A stretch of 64,000 nt of DNA from Methanobrevibacter sp. (GTDB lineage: Archaea > Methanobacteriota > Methanobacteria > Methanobacteriales > Methanobacteriaceae): positions 1-64,000 of the forward strand of contig NZ_JAFUHT010000031.1 in assembly GCF_017468685.1 (NCBI RefSeq), in the 5' to 3' direction. The stretch's first letter is position 1, and each line of letters begins with the position of its first letter. The translations under genes and the position numbers were made by a program. This document shows, one piece after another, positions 26,010-37,200 of the stretch. The notes beneath the pieces are model-generated. The model saw only the letters and a program-made list of their open reading frames with translations. It did not search any database and was not told the origin of the DNA.

Positions 26010-26612
26010 TCATTGGCATTCGATAGCCTGCCAAGTCATATCAAAGTTTTTCTCAAACATCAAATCAACATCATAATCCGGGAAAATCAACCAATAATAT
26101 TGAATTCCCATATACATGATATACAATGATTCCACAATGTTTTCAGTCGAGAAGTCCTGTCTGATTTCCTTTTGCCTTTTGCCCTCTTCGACAAGGTCAG
26201 TTAAAAACATTTTAACATCGTTCCCGGTTTGTGAAATTATCTGGTTAACTCTTTCATGGGCATATCCCACTGAGGTTAAAAGAAGTATTACGCTATTATA
26301 ATTGATTTTTTCGTTGATGCTTTCAATTTCCACACCGTTTATGTAATGATATAAAATGTAAAACAATGCATCATGGATTCTGTCCTTTGATGAACCTTCA
26401 AGGAAGATTTTATCAAAATCGATTTTAATATAATCCACCATATACTTTTGTAAAATTTCTTCAAATATGTCGTTTTTATCTGAAAAATGATAATATATGC
26501 CCCCGGTTGTCAGTCCAGTACAATTTCGAATTTCACTAATTGAAATGTCAATTGTGCCTTTCTTCAATATCAATTTTAGCGTTTTTTCAAGAATCAATTC
26601 TTTAGTATTCAT
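26010..26612 (-). CDS. TetR-family regulator (second of a tandem pair)
   Basis: The 200-residue protein has an N-terminal TetR helix-turn-helix, ISISEIRNCTGLTTGGIYYHFSDKNDIFEEIL (about 20-52), then an all-helical ligand domain. It is closely related in sequence and length to its neighbour at 26631 (both have the DFDxxxxxG... and IRQDFS blocks), so the pair arose by tandem duplication. It starts 18 nt after the other, in one operon. The ligand is unknown. Confidence 0.88.
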   Translation of the reverse strand: MNTKELILEKTLKLILKKGTIDISISEIRNCTGLTTGGIYYHFSDKNDIFEEILQKYMVDYIKIDFDKIFLEGSSKDRIHDALFYILYHYINGVEIESINEKINYNSVILLLTSVGYAHERVNQIISQTGNDVKMFLTDLVEEGKRQKEIRQDFSTENIVESLYIMYMGIQYYWLIFPDYDVDLMFEKNFDMTWQAIECQ

Positions 26613-26630
26613 CTAACCACATTGTTTTAA

Positions 26631-27242
26631 TTATTCTCTGAACCTTATCTTTTCCCATTCCAAATTAAAATTATCTTCAAAGACTGAACTCATATCATAA
26701 ATTAAATTTACTTCCCATCTATATTGAATTCCCATGTACATAAGAATTAATGATTCTGCAATATCTTCGCTTGAGAAGTCTTGTCGGATTTCCCCATTTT
26801 CTTGACCTTCCTTGATAATTTCAGTTAAAAATTCCCTTGATTCTTTTATGATACTTTGGCTAAGCTCCTCATTATTTTCATGAGCAAATCCATTTCCACT
26901 TAAAACCAGCAATATGGATCTGTAGTCTATTTCCTCATCAATGGATTCAATTGGGATTCCGGTTTCTTTTTGCTTAAAAATTTCAGCCATGACATTGTGG
27001 ATTTTCTCTTTTGCATTTCCCTTTATCTGCTGGAAGTTGTCAAAATCAAATTTATAATAGTTTATAAAATATCTTTCAGTAATTTCATTATATATCTCTT
27101 CTTTATTTGAAAAATGATGGTATATTCCACCGATAGCAATTCCTGATGCATTACTGATTTGTCTAATTGAAATAATGGAGTTTTGCTTTTCAATCATTAA
27201 TTTTAAAGTCGTTTCTAAAATTAATTGTTTTGTATTCATCAT
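26631..27242 (-). CDS. TetR-family regulator (first of a tandem pair)
   Basis: The 203-residue protein has a TetR DNA-binding domain, ISIRQISNASGIAIGGIYHHFSNKEEIYNEIT, and a helical C-terminal ligand domain. Its promoter contains two copies of the motif GRACG-N2-YGTTCTGTT. A third lies in front of the adhesin gene at 27692, which suggests that this pair represses both itself and the adhesin. GTATTC near the start is a weak ribosome-binding region, and MM or M starts are both possible. Confidence 0.88.
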   Translation of the reverse strand: MMNTKQLILETTLKLMIEKQNSIISIRQISNASGIAIGGIYHHFSNKEEIYNEITERYFINYYKFDFDNFQQIKGNAKEKIHNVMAEIFKQKETGIPIESIDEEIDYRSILLVLSGNGFAHENNEELSQSIIKESREFLTEIIKEGQENGEIRQDFSSEDIAESLILMYMGIQYRWEVNLIYDMSSVFEDNFNLEWEKIRFRE

Positions 27243-27280
27243 TTAATATTTTATATTTTTTACTTATTAAATGATGTAGA

Positions 27281-27331
27281 GAACGAACGTTCTGTTATGA
27301 TAAAAATAGATATGGGGACGAGTGTTCTGTT
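27281..27331. promoter_or_regulatory. Two operator-like repeats upstream of the TetR pair
   Basis: GAACGAACGTTCTGTT (27281-27296) and GGACGAGTGTTCTGTT (27316-27331) are direct repeats containing the dyad GAACG-N2-CGTTC. They lie 39 and 74 nt upstream of the first TetR gene. A related copy is in front of the adhesin (27642). They are probable TetR operators. Confidence 0.65.
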
Positions 27332-27500
27332 ATATTGGAAAATACAAATTAAACTCATATTTCTGTTCATTAAAACACCAAAAATTTTATATAACTATAA
27401 AATGAAAAATATTTGTGTTTTTTTCTATATATTTAATTTTATTTTAAATAATTATAATTTTATTTATTTTTTTAATCATAATTTTAGTTTTTGTATATAA

Positions 27501-27691
27501 ATATCGTATCAATAATGTAAATTCATAGAAAAAATTTCCACTTTACATTCGCCAAAAGATAGTAATTCATATATATTAGTTAAAAATAAAGATTATAGTA
27601 TAATAAAGGATGTATGCTCTTTAAAAAGCATATAAGTAACCGAACGTTCGTTCTGTTCAATTACTTTATTAAAATATGAGGTATTTTAAAA
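27501..27691 (+). promoter_or_regulatory. Adhesin promoter with TetR-type operator at 27642-27657
   Basis: The AT-rich region ends in GAACGTTCGTTCTGTT at 27642-27657, the same motif as the TetR-pair promoter. A TATA-like CATATAAG is immediately upstream (about 27629-27636), so bound repressor would cover the transcription start. GAGGTATT is the ribosome-binding site before ATG 27692. The rest of 27243-27500 holds no supported gene. Confidence 0.6.
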
Positions 27692-30600
27692 ATGAAGAAA
27701 AAAAGGATAGGAATATTGCTGATAATATCCCTTGTAATGATCATGAGTATCGGAGCAATTGCAGCGGCCGATACGAATGAAACATTGCTTGAGGACGTTA
27801 GCGATACAGATATTGAAATGACGTCAATTGCTTATGAGCAAGAAGACAATGCCACTCCAGTTTATCAGAGTGAAAGTGTCAATGACGTTGAAGAAATAAG
27901 TGAAAGCGATACTTCAATAGAAGTATCAAATCAGAAAGAGGTGAAAGCAGCTCCTAGTGCAAAAGGAGAATTGCTTTCCGCTTCAAACGATGATGTGCTT
28001 AAAGCCGACACGGATTGTTTTTACTATGTTGAGGCAAGTACATGGCACACAGATTTACGTGACGCTATGGATGAAATCGCAGACAGTGATACCAAAATAG
28101 GAACAATATTGGTTAAAGGCGGTACATACACTGAACGTGACGCTACAACTGATGGTGACATATATATTCATTTTTCAGATGAAGCGACAATAACAATAAG
28201 ACCATTTGATGGTCAACAGGTTATTTTCGACGGAAGTAATAATGATTACCTGTTTTGGTTTGAAAATGCTAACTGTAAAATTACATTCAATGACATATCC
28301 TTCACAAAAGGGAAAGCAACAAAAGATGGTGGAGCTATTGAAATTTCCGAAGGACAATTGACATTGAACAACTGTGTACTGACTGGTAATGAAGGAGGCC
28401 GTTATGGTGGAGCCATAAGTGTGTCCGATGGAGGTTCATTTATAGCCAACAATTGTGTGTTCACAAATAACAAGGCAGCTAAAACTGGTGGAGCCATTTC
28501 CTGTGAGGATGACGGTAGTGTTACCCTTAATAATTGTTATTTCGAAGGCAATAAAGTGGGTAATGATGAAGACGGTTATGAAGAAAACGATTTTGGATAT
28601 GAAGACGGTGAGGGTGCACCTGGAGAGTGGGAGTTTAACGATTGTCGCTTTAAAGGACATGGTTCCCTTGATATCGATGTTGATGCTACTGTTAAATCAG
28701 TGGAAATAACACCTGACATTGAAGAGGACGTAAATTTAGTGGTTTTATATAAAGATGATTCTTATTATGCGGAAAAACCTTGGGCTAGTCTCCATTCTGT
28801 CGAATTCACAGATCTTGAAAAAGGAACATATACAGTTTACATGATGAAAGATGGTGAAAAAAGATACTCATATCCTGGAAATACTTTTACAATTGTAGAA
28901 CCTAATTTTGTTTTGACTATGGGTGAAGATGTTAAAGTATTTGAAACTTTAAAAGACGCAGTAAACGCTATTCCATTTGGTGGAGCTGGTGAAATTGCTG
29001 TTGAAGGTGGAACCTGGACTGGAAGTGATAATTTTAATGTGGATATTGTAAATAAGATGGTTTCAATCAGCCCTAAATTAGATACTACTGAATTAGCTGA
29101 AGATGTCATCTTTTCATCAGATTCACAAAATTATTTGTTTTCTGTAGGGGCTAATGGGCAACTAGACATGGAAGATATAACTGTAATCGGTAAATTTATA
29201 GATGCGGCATTAAAATTCAATACTGCTTTGGAATGTACAATTACAGATTGTGTATTTAACAACACTGTCAATTCCGAAGATGAACCCGGAACTCCTATTA
29301 AGGCAGAAAATTCAAACTTAGGACTTTATGAATGTACTTTTGAATCAAATGGTCAAACACTCTTGAAAAACACTATTGCAAACATATATGATTGTACTTT
29401 CGATTCCAATTCAGGCAGTCAAGGTGGAGCAATCAATGCAGATTCCTCTTCTTATTTAAACATTACTGACTCAGAATTTACAACTAATGTGGCTACTGGT
29501 GAAGGTGGAGCAATATATGCAAGCAATCTTGAGGTTCATGACACCTTATTTATCGAAAATATTGCTGAAATTGGAGGTGCTATTTATATAACCGACCTCG
29601 CAGACAGTCTCATAAATATTACTGAATGTGTTTTCGATACAAATGTTGCAACCACTTACAGGAACATATACTCTGAATCACTCACAAGGAAAATTAATTT
29701 GGAGTATAATGAATATGATTTGAACTTAACAATAAATGTAAAAGACAGCGTCTATGGTGTTGAGTATATTTTTGATGGTATTTTTGATTGGGGATCCAAT
29801 TTGAATAACAATTATACCCTTTTATCAGGACTTTTAGATGATGATATTATTGGGGATGTAGTTACAATTGAAGATAATAAATTCAATATGAGTATGGGAT
29901 TACTTTCCGGAGGAACACATGAAATCGATATGTCCGGAAGTGATACACAATCCGACAGTAATGATCATTTCTTTGGACATAACTATTACTCCGATATAAA
30001 TGGAAACGAATTCTATTTGGATAATTACCCATATGCAAAAATATTTATTGAAAGAGCTAAAATAATAATGAAACTTGAAGTAAAAGATGTATTAATACCT
30101 GAAATACCTGTTTTAAATGTTTATGCAAATTGGGATAAAACTTTCACAATTTTCATTGGAAACACACAATATCAGGTTGAAGTTGTAGACGGTAAAGGCA
30201 GTGTACAATTGACTGGCCTTGATTTAGGTAATTATACAGTCCTTGGTATGAGCGGTAGTGATGAGAACTTCACTCTTGCATTGAATTTCACAACATTTTC
30301 AGTAAGCAAAACCTACAGCAACTTCGTTGTAGTGAGCACAAATGCTGAATATGATACTTTAAAAGAGGCTATCGTAAATTCCAATGATGGAGATACAATT
30401 TTCATTAAAAAAGGAACTTATAGTGAAACCGGAATTGTAATATCCAATAAGACTTTAGACCTCATTGCATTGGAAGGTGCAGTCTTTGATGCCCAAGGCC
30501 ATGACGGCAATTTCATTATAGTTCAGGAAACCTCTGAAGTCACCATATACGGAATAACATTCAAAGGAATCCGCAACAGAAACACCAATTATGGAGCTAT

Positions 30601-31279
30601 AGTCAATCATGGAGATCTTACAGTGGATTCATGTAACTTTACTAACAATATGATTACTAAGACATCATTTGCCGAAAATGGTGGAGCAGCTATATTCAGT
30701 GATGGGGAATCATTAGAAATTGAGAACTGTAATTTCATAAACAACGTCGCTCCTTTAAAAGCAAGCACTGCAGCAGTCACATCACTAGGTTATAGTGATG
30801 TTTCAATCACATCTTCCAAATTCATTAATAACACTGCACGTGAAGGCGGAGCATTGCACTTCAAAAACTTAATTCAAATTGAACCAGCAGTTGCTTCATG
30901 TGACTTTGAACAGAATACTGCTGTTAAAGGATCTGCAATATACATCGGAAATAACTCCATATATGTGAGCGCCACATTATCAGAGTTCATTAAAAACGAC
31001 ATCAAAAATGATGCAGGCGAAGATGCAGAACTTGAAGGTGGAGTAATTTATGTCAACGCAAACGATGCGGAAGTAACCTTTAATATTGACTCATCCAACT
31101 TTGAAAGCAACTCCAACAAGGATGTTAATGGTGGAGTCATTTGCCTTGACGGAATTTCAAACGCAAACATCGACACCTGTACTTTCAATAACAATAAAGG
31201 TAAAAGGGGTTCTGTTATTTTAATCAAAACCCTAATAATGAAAAGCTCAGGTTATTTATTGACAGCAGCCTCATTATGA
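27692..31279 (+). CDS. Adhesin-like surface protein, N-terminal part (frameshifted)
   Basis: The frame encodes 1195 residues. A signal peptide (KRIGILLIISLVMIMSIGAIAAAD) is followed by an acidic region and then right-handed beta-helix repeats with motifs such as GGAI and NNxAxxGGAI. The last 20 or so residues (KTLIMKSSGYLLTAASL) do not fit the repeat pattern. A shift of one base near 31218-31221 joins the frame smoothly to the next reading frame (FNQNPNNEKLRLFIDSSLIMNNEAT), so this and 31276-38007 are one gene of about 3,440 residues. It is a large extracellular protein anchored to the pseudomurein or held by its basic C-terminus. Adhesin-like proteins are abundant in gut Methanobrevibacter and may bind partner cells. 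Confidence 0.85.
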   Translation: MKKKRIGILLIISLVMIMSIGAIAAADTNETLLEDVSDTDIEMTSIAYEQEDNATPVYQSESVNDVEEISESDTSIEVSNQKEVKAAPSAKGELLSASNDDVLKADTDCFYYVEASTWHTDLRDAMDEIADSDTKIGTILVKGGTYTERDATTDGDIYIHFSDEATITIRPFDGQQVIFDGSNNDYLFWFENANCKITFNDISFTKGKATKDGGAIEISEGQLTLNNCVLTGNEGGRYGGAISVSDGGSFIANNCVFTNNKAAKTGGAISCEDDGSVTLNNCYFEGNKVGNDEDGYEENDFGYEDGEGAPGEWEFNDCRFKGHGSLDIDVDATVKSVEITPDIEEDVNLVVLYKDDSYYAEKPWASLHSVEFTDLEKGTYTVYMMKDGEKRYSYPGNTFTIVEPNFVLTMGEDVKVFETLKDAVNAIPFGGAGEIAVEGGTWTGSDNFNVDIVNKMVSISPKLDTTELAEDVIFSSDSQNYLFSVGANGQLDMEDITVIGKFIDAALKFNTALECTITDCVFNNTVNSEDEPGTPIKAENSNLGLYECTFESNGQTLLKNTIANIYDCTFDSNSGSQGGAINADSSSYLNITDSEFTTNVATGEGGAIYASNLEVHDTLFIENIAEIGGAIYITDLADSLINITECVFDTNVATTYRNIYSESLTRKINLEYNEYDLNLTINVKDSVYGVEYIFDGIFDWGSNLNNNYTLLSGLLDDDIIGDVVTIEDNKFNMSMGLLSGGTHEIDMSGSDTQSDSNDHFFGHNYYSDINGNEFYLDNYPYAKIFIERAKIIMKLEVKDVLIPEIPVLNVYANWDKTFTIFIGNTQYQVEVVDGKGSVQLTGLDLGNYTVLGMSGSDENFTLALNFTTFSVSKTYSNFVVVSTNAEYDTLKEAIVNSNDGDTIFIKKGTYSETGIVISNKTLDLIALEGAVFDAQGHDGNFIIVQETSEVTIYGITFKGIRNRNTNYGAIVNHGDLTVDSCNFTNNMITKTSFAENGGAAIFSDGESLEIENCNFINNVAPLKASTAAVTSLGYSDVSITSSKFINNTAREGGALHFKNLIQIEPAVASCDFEQNTAVKGSAIYIGNNSIYVSATLSEFIKNDIKNDAGEDAELEGGVIYVNANDAEVTFNIDSSNFESNSNKDVNGGVICLDGISNANIDTCTFNNNKGKRGSVILIKTLIMKSSGYLLTAASL

Positions 31280-34200
31280 ACAACGAGGCAACAATTGGAG
31301 CTATTGCAACATCTCCTAAAGTTACAGCATTCATTGACGGTTGTGTTCTTGCAAATAACACCGGTGAATACAGAAATATTTACAACAATGGATTTACCGT
31401 AGCTCATGATACCATTTTTGATGTTAAAAATGTTGAATTAAAAGCATTGAATGTTAAATACGGTGAAAGCTCAATAATCAGCGGTACAGCAGATATTGGT
31501 GCTAATATCTATGCTGCAGCTAATTTAACAGTCGCTGGTGAAAACATCACTGTGGAAATCAAAGACAATGCATTCACCTATAATACAGACATATTGAATC
31601 CGGGCAAATATCATGCTGTTTTAAACGGTATTGTAGATTACAATGAAAATGCATATCATATGGACAGCATTACTAAAATGTTCAAAGTCAACAGTGCAAG
31701 CTTTGATTTGAATGTTTCCGTTGACAATATCACATATGGTGAAACAATAAAAGTAACTGAAACACTACCTGCAAATGCCATGGGTACAATAAGCTACCAG
31801 TTGAATGGAGTATATTATACAAAAGAGGAACTTGAATCATTGAAATTAGATGCAGGAAAATACTCTCTTGTAGCCTTCTATAATGACGAAGCTTTCGAGC
31901 CTACATATTCCATTATTGATTTTGAAGTGAAAAAGGCCAATCCAACCATATCTGTAGCGGATGTGGAAGTTGGATCTGACGAAAACATTACTGTAAACAT
32001 TGAAACAAATGTTCCATCAATCTACACAATAGAAATTGGTGATTACAAACTCATCACATTGATTAATGGCAGCAAATCCATTGAAGTGGATAAAACATTT
32101 GCTCCTGGAACTTACACAATCAAGGTCACTTCACAGGAACGTGTAAACTACTTATCAGGTTCTGCTGAGGCCACTTTGAATGTCAAAGGCGGATCATCAC
32201 TTGGCACTACCAGCAATGTTCTCGGCCAATCCTCAATTGAGGAAGTAGATGACGAAAACGTTAATAATTTCAATTGGAATTCCCATGATGATCTTCTTAT
32301 TGCCTCAAACAATGACCTACTTAGTGATGAAGATTCCATTTTCGATGACTATGAAGAAACTGGCAACTTCATATACCAAGAGGATGAAGATGATGAACCA
32401 CAATATTTCGACACCCTAGCAGATGCAATCGACGAAGCTTCACTAATGGGCGGTATCATTACAGTTAGAGGTGGAACCTATAAAGGAGAAGACTTCCGTG
32501 GCATTGACATTGAAGGAGAATTGGAAATAACAATCAGAGCTTATCCTGGCGAAGAGGTTATCTTTGACTGTGAAGGTGAAGATTACTTCCTGCATTTAAC
32601 ATATGATACTGAGGTGGAATGGATTGAAACAGTACCTCCTATTCCAGTTCCATATAATACCGAAGGTCCTACAATTACACTTGAAAACATTACAGTAATT
32701 AATGGATACAACTCTGAAGGTGGAGCTATTGAACTGGTTGCAGGTACCTTGACCATGACTAACTGTAATTTCTACAATAACATTGCTGAAGATTATGGTG
32801 GAGCAATATGTATCGGTTCAATGGATTCAGACCAGGATGCAACCCTCATTGCACTAAACTGTACATTTATAGACAATTTTGCAGGTGAAGAAGGTGGAGC
32901 AATTTATATTGAGGCCGATCTCGAACAATATTCATCAGCAACATTTGGATTCTGTACATTTTTAGATAACTTCCAGGGAGAAGGGGAAAACCGTAAGATG
33001 AATTACTTTGCAGGCCCTGAAGTTAGTGAAATAACCAGCAAATATTGTGTCTTCAACGGTACTGGTGAAATATACAATGTTACCATTGATAAAATCAACC
33101 AGACAGTCATAATTAACGGTACAACCCTAGATCAATTTGATTCAGTGGTTTTAATGTACTTCGACCAAGTACCAGCATACACAATGTACAATAACGGGTC
33201 CCAGAATTTCTACATCACTTTTGAAGAAGTATTGGGAGGTAACTATACAGTAGGTCTAATGAATGATCATAACTTCAATACTTATCTCTTTGGGTATAAA
33301 TTTGAAATGATTAATGCGAATTTCATCATATCAGAGGATGAAGTGTATGAAAACTTAACCGATGCTATTGATGCAGTTGTGGAAAATGGCATTATTTATG
33401 CAAATCATAATTACCATATTGAGGAGAATATGGAAATAGAAATCCGCAAATCCTTCACTCTTAAAAATTTCAGAGACCGTATTGTTATTTTCGATGGAAA
33501 CAGTACAAACTGGTTCTTTACAGTGAATGAAGGATACAATGTTGTGTTTGAAGGCATAAACTTTACCGATGGAATCATAAAAACCAATGCAGCATTTGAA
33601 AATAATGGTAATTTAACATTTAAAAACTGTATATTCACTGATTTTGAAACCGAAGCAATCATATACAATGCTGGTATATTGAACATATTAAACAGTGAAT
33701 TTTCCGACAATACAATTAACAGTGCAATTGTTTTAAATGAAGGAGAATTATCCGTTGATTCAACTGTATTTGCAAGCAATATCATTAATGCTAATTCCGT
33801 AATATTCAACAATGGAAATGCAGACATTATATCATCTAATTTCACAGAAAACATTAATTATGGAAATGGTGGTGCAATATACAGCACAAATTCATTAAAC
33901 ATTAACAACAGTGTTTTCACAGAAAATGAAGGTATTAATGGTGGAGCAGTTTACAGTACAGGAACATTACAAGTTATCAACTCCACTTTTGAAGACAACA
34001 CCGCAAACGGATACGGTGGAGCAATTTACAGTGAAAATGAATTAAATGTCTTTAATTCAACATTCACAGGAAACTATGCAGAAATTGACGGTGGTGCTAT
34101 TTACAATAATAATATTGCTACTGTGAATAATTCAACATTCGTTGCCAATACCGCAAACGGTAAAGGTGGAGCAATTTATAACAACAAATCTTTGGAACTT

Positions 34201-37200
34201 ACAGAATCTGTCTTTGGAATTAACTATGCCGACGAGTTTGCAAACATATACAATGCTGGAGATATTCAATTCAGTAAAAACATATTTGATTTCTATGATG
34301 TGATATTGCACATACCTGATGGTGAATACGGCGTCCCTGTAATAATTACCGGTACCCTTGACCCTCAATTCAACATGGATCTTCAACTTGTATTACCTGG
34401 ATTTGTCAACAATACTGATGCAACAGTCGACATTACAGAAGGCATATTTGAACACAATGTAGGAGTCATGCCAAAAGGCATTTATGACGTCATATTAAAT
34501 GAAATCATTTATGACAGCAACGGCAACATCTATTATGGTGAAGCAGTAATTGACAGGCTCATCATCCATAAGGCAAATGTACACATCACTCTTACTGTTG
34601 ATGACATTGAACTTAAGGATGCATTCGAAGCTGCACCTGTTTTAAAAGTCAATGCAAGCAAAGACGGAATCATCAACATTCTATTCAATAACAAGTTTAC
34701 AACTGCCAACATTACTGGTGGTTATGCTGAAATAACCTTGGAAAGTGTTGGGGAAGGAAACTACACTGTATTTGCAGTCCGTGAAGGTGATGAAAACTAT
34801 AATGACGCAGTGAACACAACCGCATTCAAAGTCAGTGAATATGAAGGCAATTTCATTGTCAACAGTACCGGTCATAAATTCGATTCATTACGTGAAGCAA
34901 TCGATGATTGTTCAGATGAAGACATCATTTATGTAAACGAAGGAAATTATACTGGTCCTGGAAATTTCGGAATATCAATTATAGGTAAGAAATTAACTAT
35001 TACTCCACTTGGAGATGTTGTTTTTGATGCGGCTTCAGCAGATTATAGCTTTTTGACTATTTATTCAACTTCCGATGTTACCCTAGAAGATATTGTAATC
35101 ACAGGTTTTAATACTGATGATTCAATTATTTATAATGAAGGTAATGTGACTGTTAACGGTTGTACATTTGTCAATAACACTTTAAGTAGCGGTTCAGATA
35201 AAGCCGTTATCTACAATAAAGGAAATTTAACCATTGTTGAATCTGGATTTAATGACAATATTCTTGACTCTCCTATAGTTTATAGTAGTCTTAAATCAAG
35301 CAATGTCATTATTAACGAATCAACATTTGAGAACAACACAAACAGTCCGGGAAACATGATTTTAATAAGAAATGCAGATTCAGTAAAAATCATATCAACT
35401 GAATTTGTTGAAAACAGATTAGCGGAAAATATCATTGATGTTATAGGCTGTGGAAATGTTCTCATTAATTCTGCATTTATCAATAACACTGAAGGTGCAA
35501 ATGTTATTCATGCAAGCGGAAATTCCAATCTACTCATTGAAGATTCAATATTCACATCCAATATCATGGATCGTGATGTGATCCAAACAATAGATAATAA
35601 ACAATCCATTATTTCAGGTTGTACATTCACAGATAATGCTGTTGAAAATGTTATTAAAATTAATGACAAAAACATATCTGTTCTTGAATCCACATTTACA
35701 GCCAACACACTTTCAGAAAACGGTGCATTATACATTGGAACAAATATAAATACAACTGTCGATGGCTGTGTATTTACAGACAATAATGCAGACAATTACA
35801 GAAACATCTATAGTGAAACTCCTAATGTAAAAATCACCAATACCGTGTTTGATGCTATAAACGTTGATTTTACTGTTAATGACATTGACTACGGACAAAA
35901 TGAAACAATTGAAGGTACTATCGATATCGGTACAAACCTAAACTTTACTGTTAATTTGAAAGTCGACTCCAAAACTTATTCAGTAAACGTAACTGACAAT
36001 AAGTTCACCCATAAATTAACACGTCCTAGCGCTGGAGACCATACTGTAGTATTGAATACCAAAGACAGTAATTCAAACAGTTACACTTTTGATAAAGTAA
36101 CTAAAATATTTACTGTCAACCAAGTAGAACAGCTATTAAACGTTACAATTAAAGACATTACCTATGGTGAGAAATTAAATGTTACCATACTCGCTAATAA
36201 ACCTAACAATGTTGTCTTTGAATTGAACGGCAAGACCTACACTAATGAGACTCTGCAAAATCTCACATTGGCAGCGGGTGATTATGTAATTGTTGCAAAA
36301 TCTAGCGGAGATAAAAACTACCTTCCGGCTACTGCATTCGTTCATGTGAAAGTTCACAAGGCCGTACCAAACATGACAGTAAGTGATGTTGAAGTCAACT
36401 ATGGCGATGAGATCAAAATACCTGTAAGCGCAAATGTTACTGATTATTACACCGTATTCATAGGTGATGAATCAGTTTCATTACTTGTTGAGGATACCTC
36501 AACATTCACATTCGACGGTACACTCTTCAAGCCAGGCACTTATGAAATCAAAGTTTATGTGTTTGAAAGTGAAAATTATACCGAAGCATATGCAAACGCC
36601 ACTTTAACAGTCAATAAATCTGATGATGGATTCTTCAGGTTATCAAACGATGTGATTGGTTATGGTGAAAATGCAACCATTAGAGTAACTGCTCCTGTCA
36701 ATGCATATGGAAACATTACATACACTGTATATCAAAACGAGGAAGTAGTTTACACTATCAAACAATCATGTCTTGAAGACCTTGTTGTCCCTAACTTGAA
36801 ACTAGGAACCTACATTGTCACAGGTACTTTTGAAGGCGACTCCTACTACACCAATAAGTCAAGAGTCAACTCCAGTGCAATAACCGTGATTAAAGGCGAA
36901 CCAAATATCGATATCGACCTTGAAAACATAACTGGCAGCACCCCTTCAATAACCGTGAGATTGCCTGCGGATGCCACTGGAAATGTAACTCTCTATGTAA
37001 ATGGCCAAGTGATACAAGTCGTTAACGTGACCAACGGCAGTGCAGTTGTCAACGTTACAGGCTTAAAACCTGGTAATAATACTGTTACTGTTGTCTACAG
37101 CGGTGATGATAACTATGATCCAGTCAATAAGTCAGCTGTCGTCAAGAACAATGCTTCAATTATTTCTTCTGACATGACCAGAGGTTATAATAGTGGCTTG

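Noticed and set aside
27225-27500. 91-codon plus-strand frame upstream of the adhesin
   Set aside because: It lies in AT-rich promoter DNA, consists largely of Phe, Ile and Asn codons and has no plausible start site.
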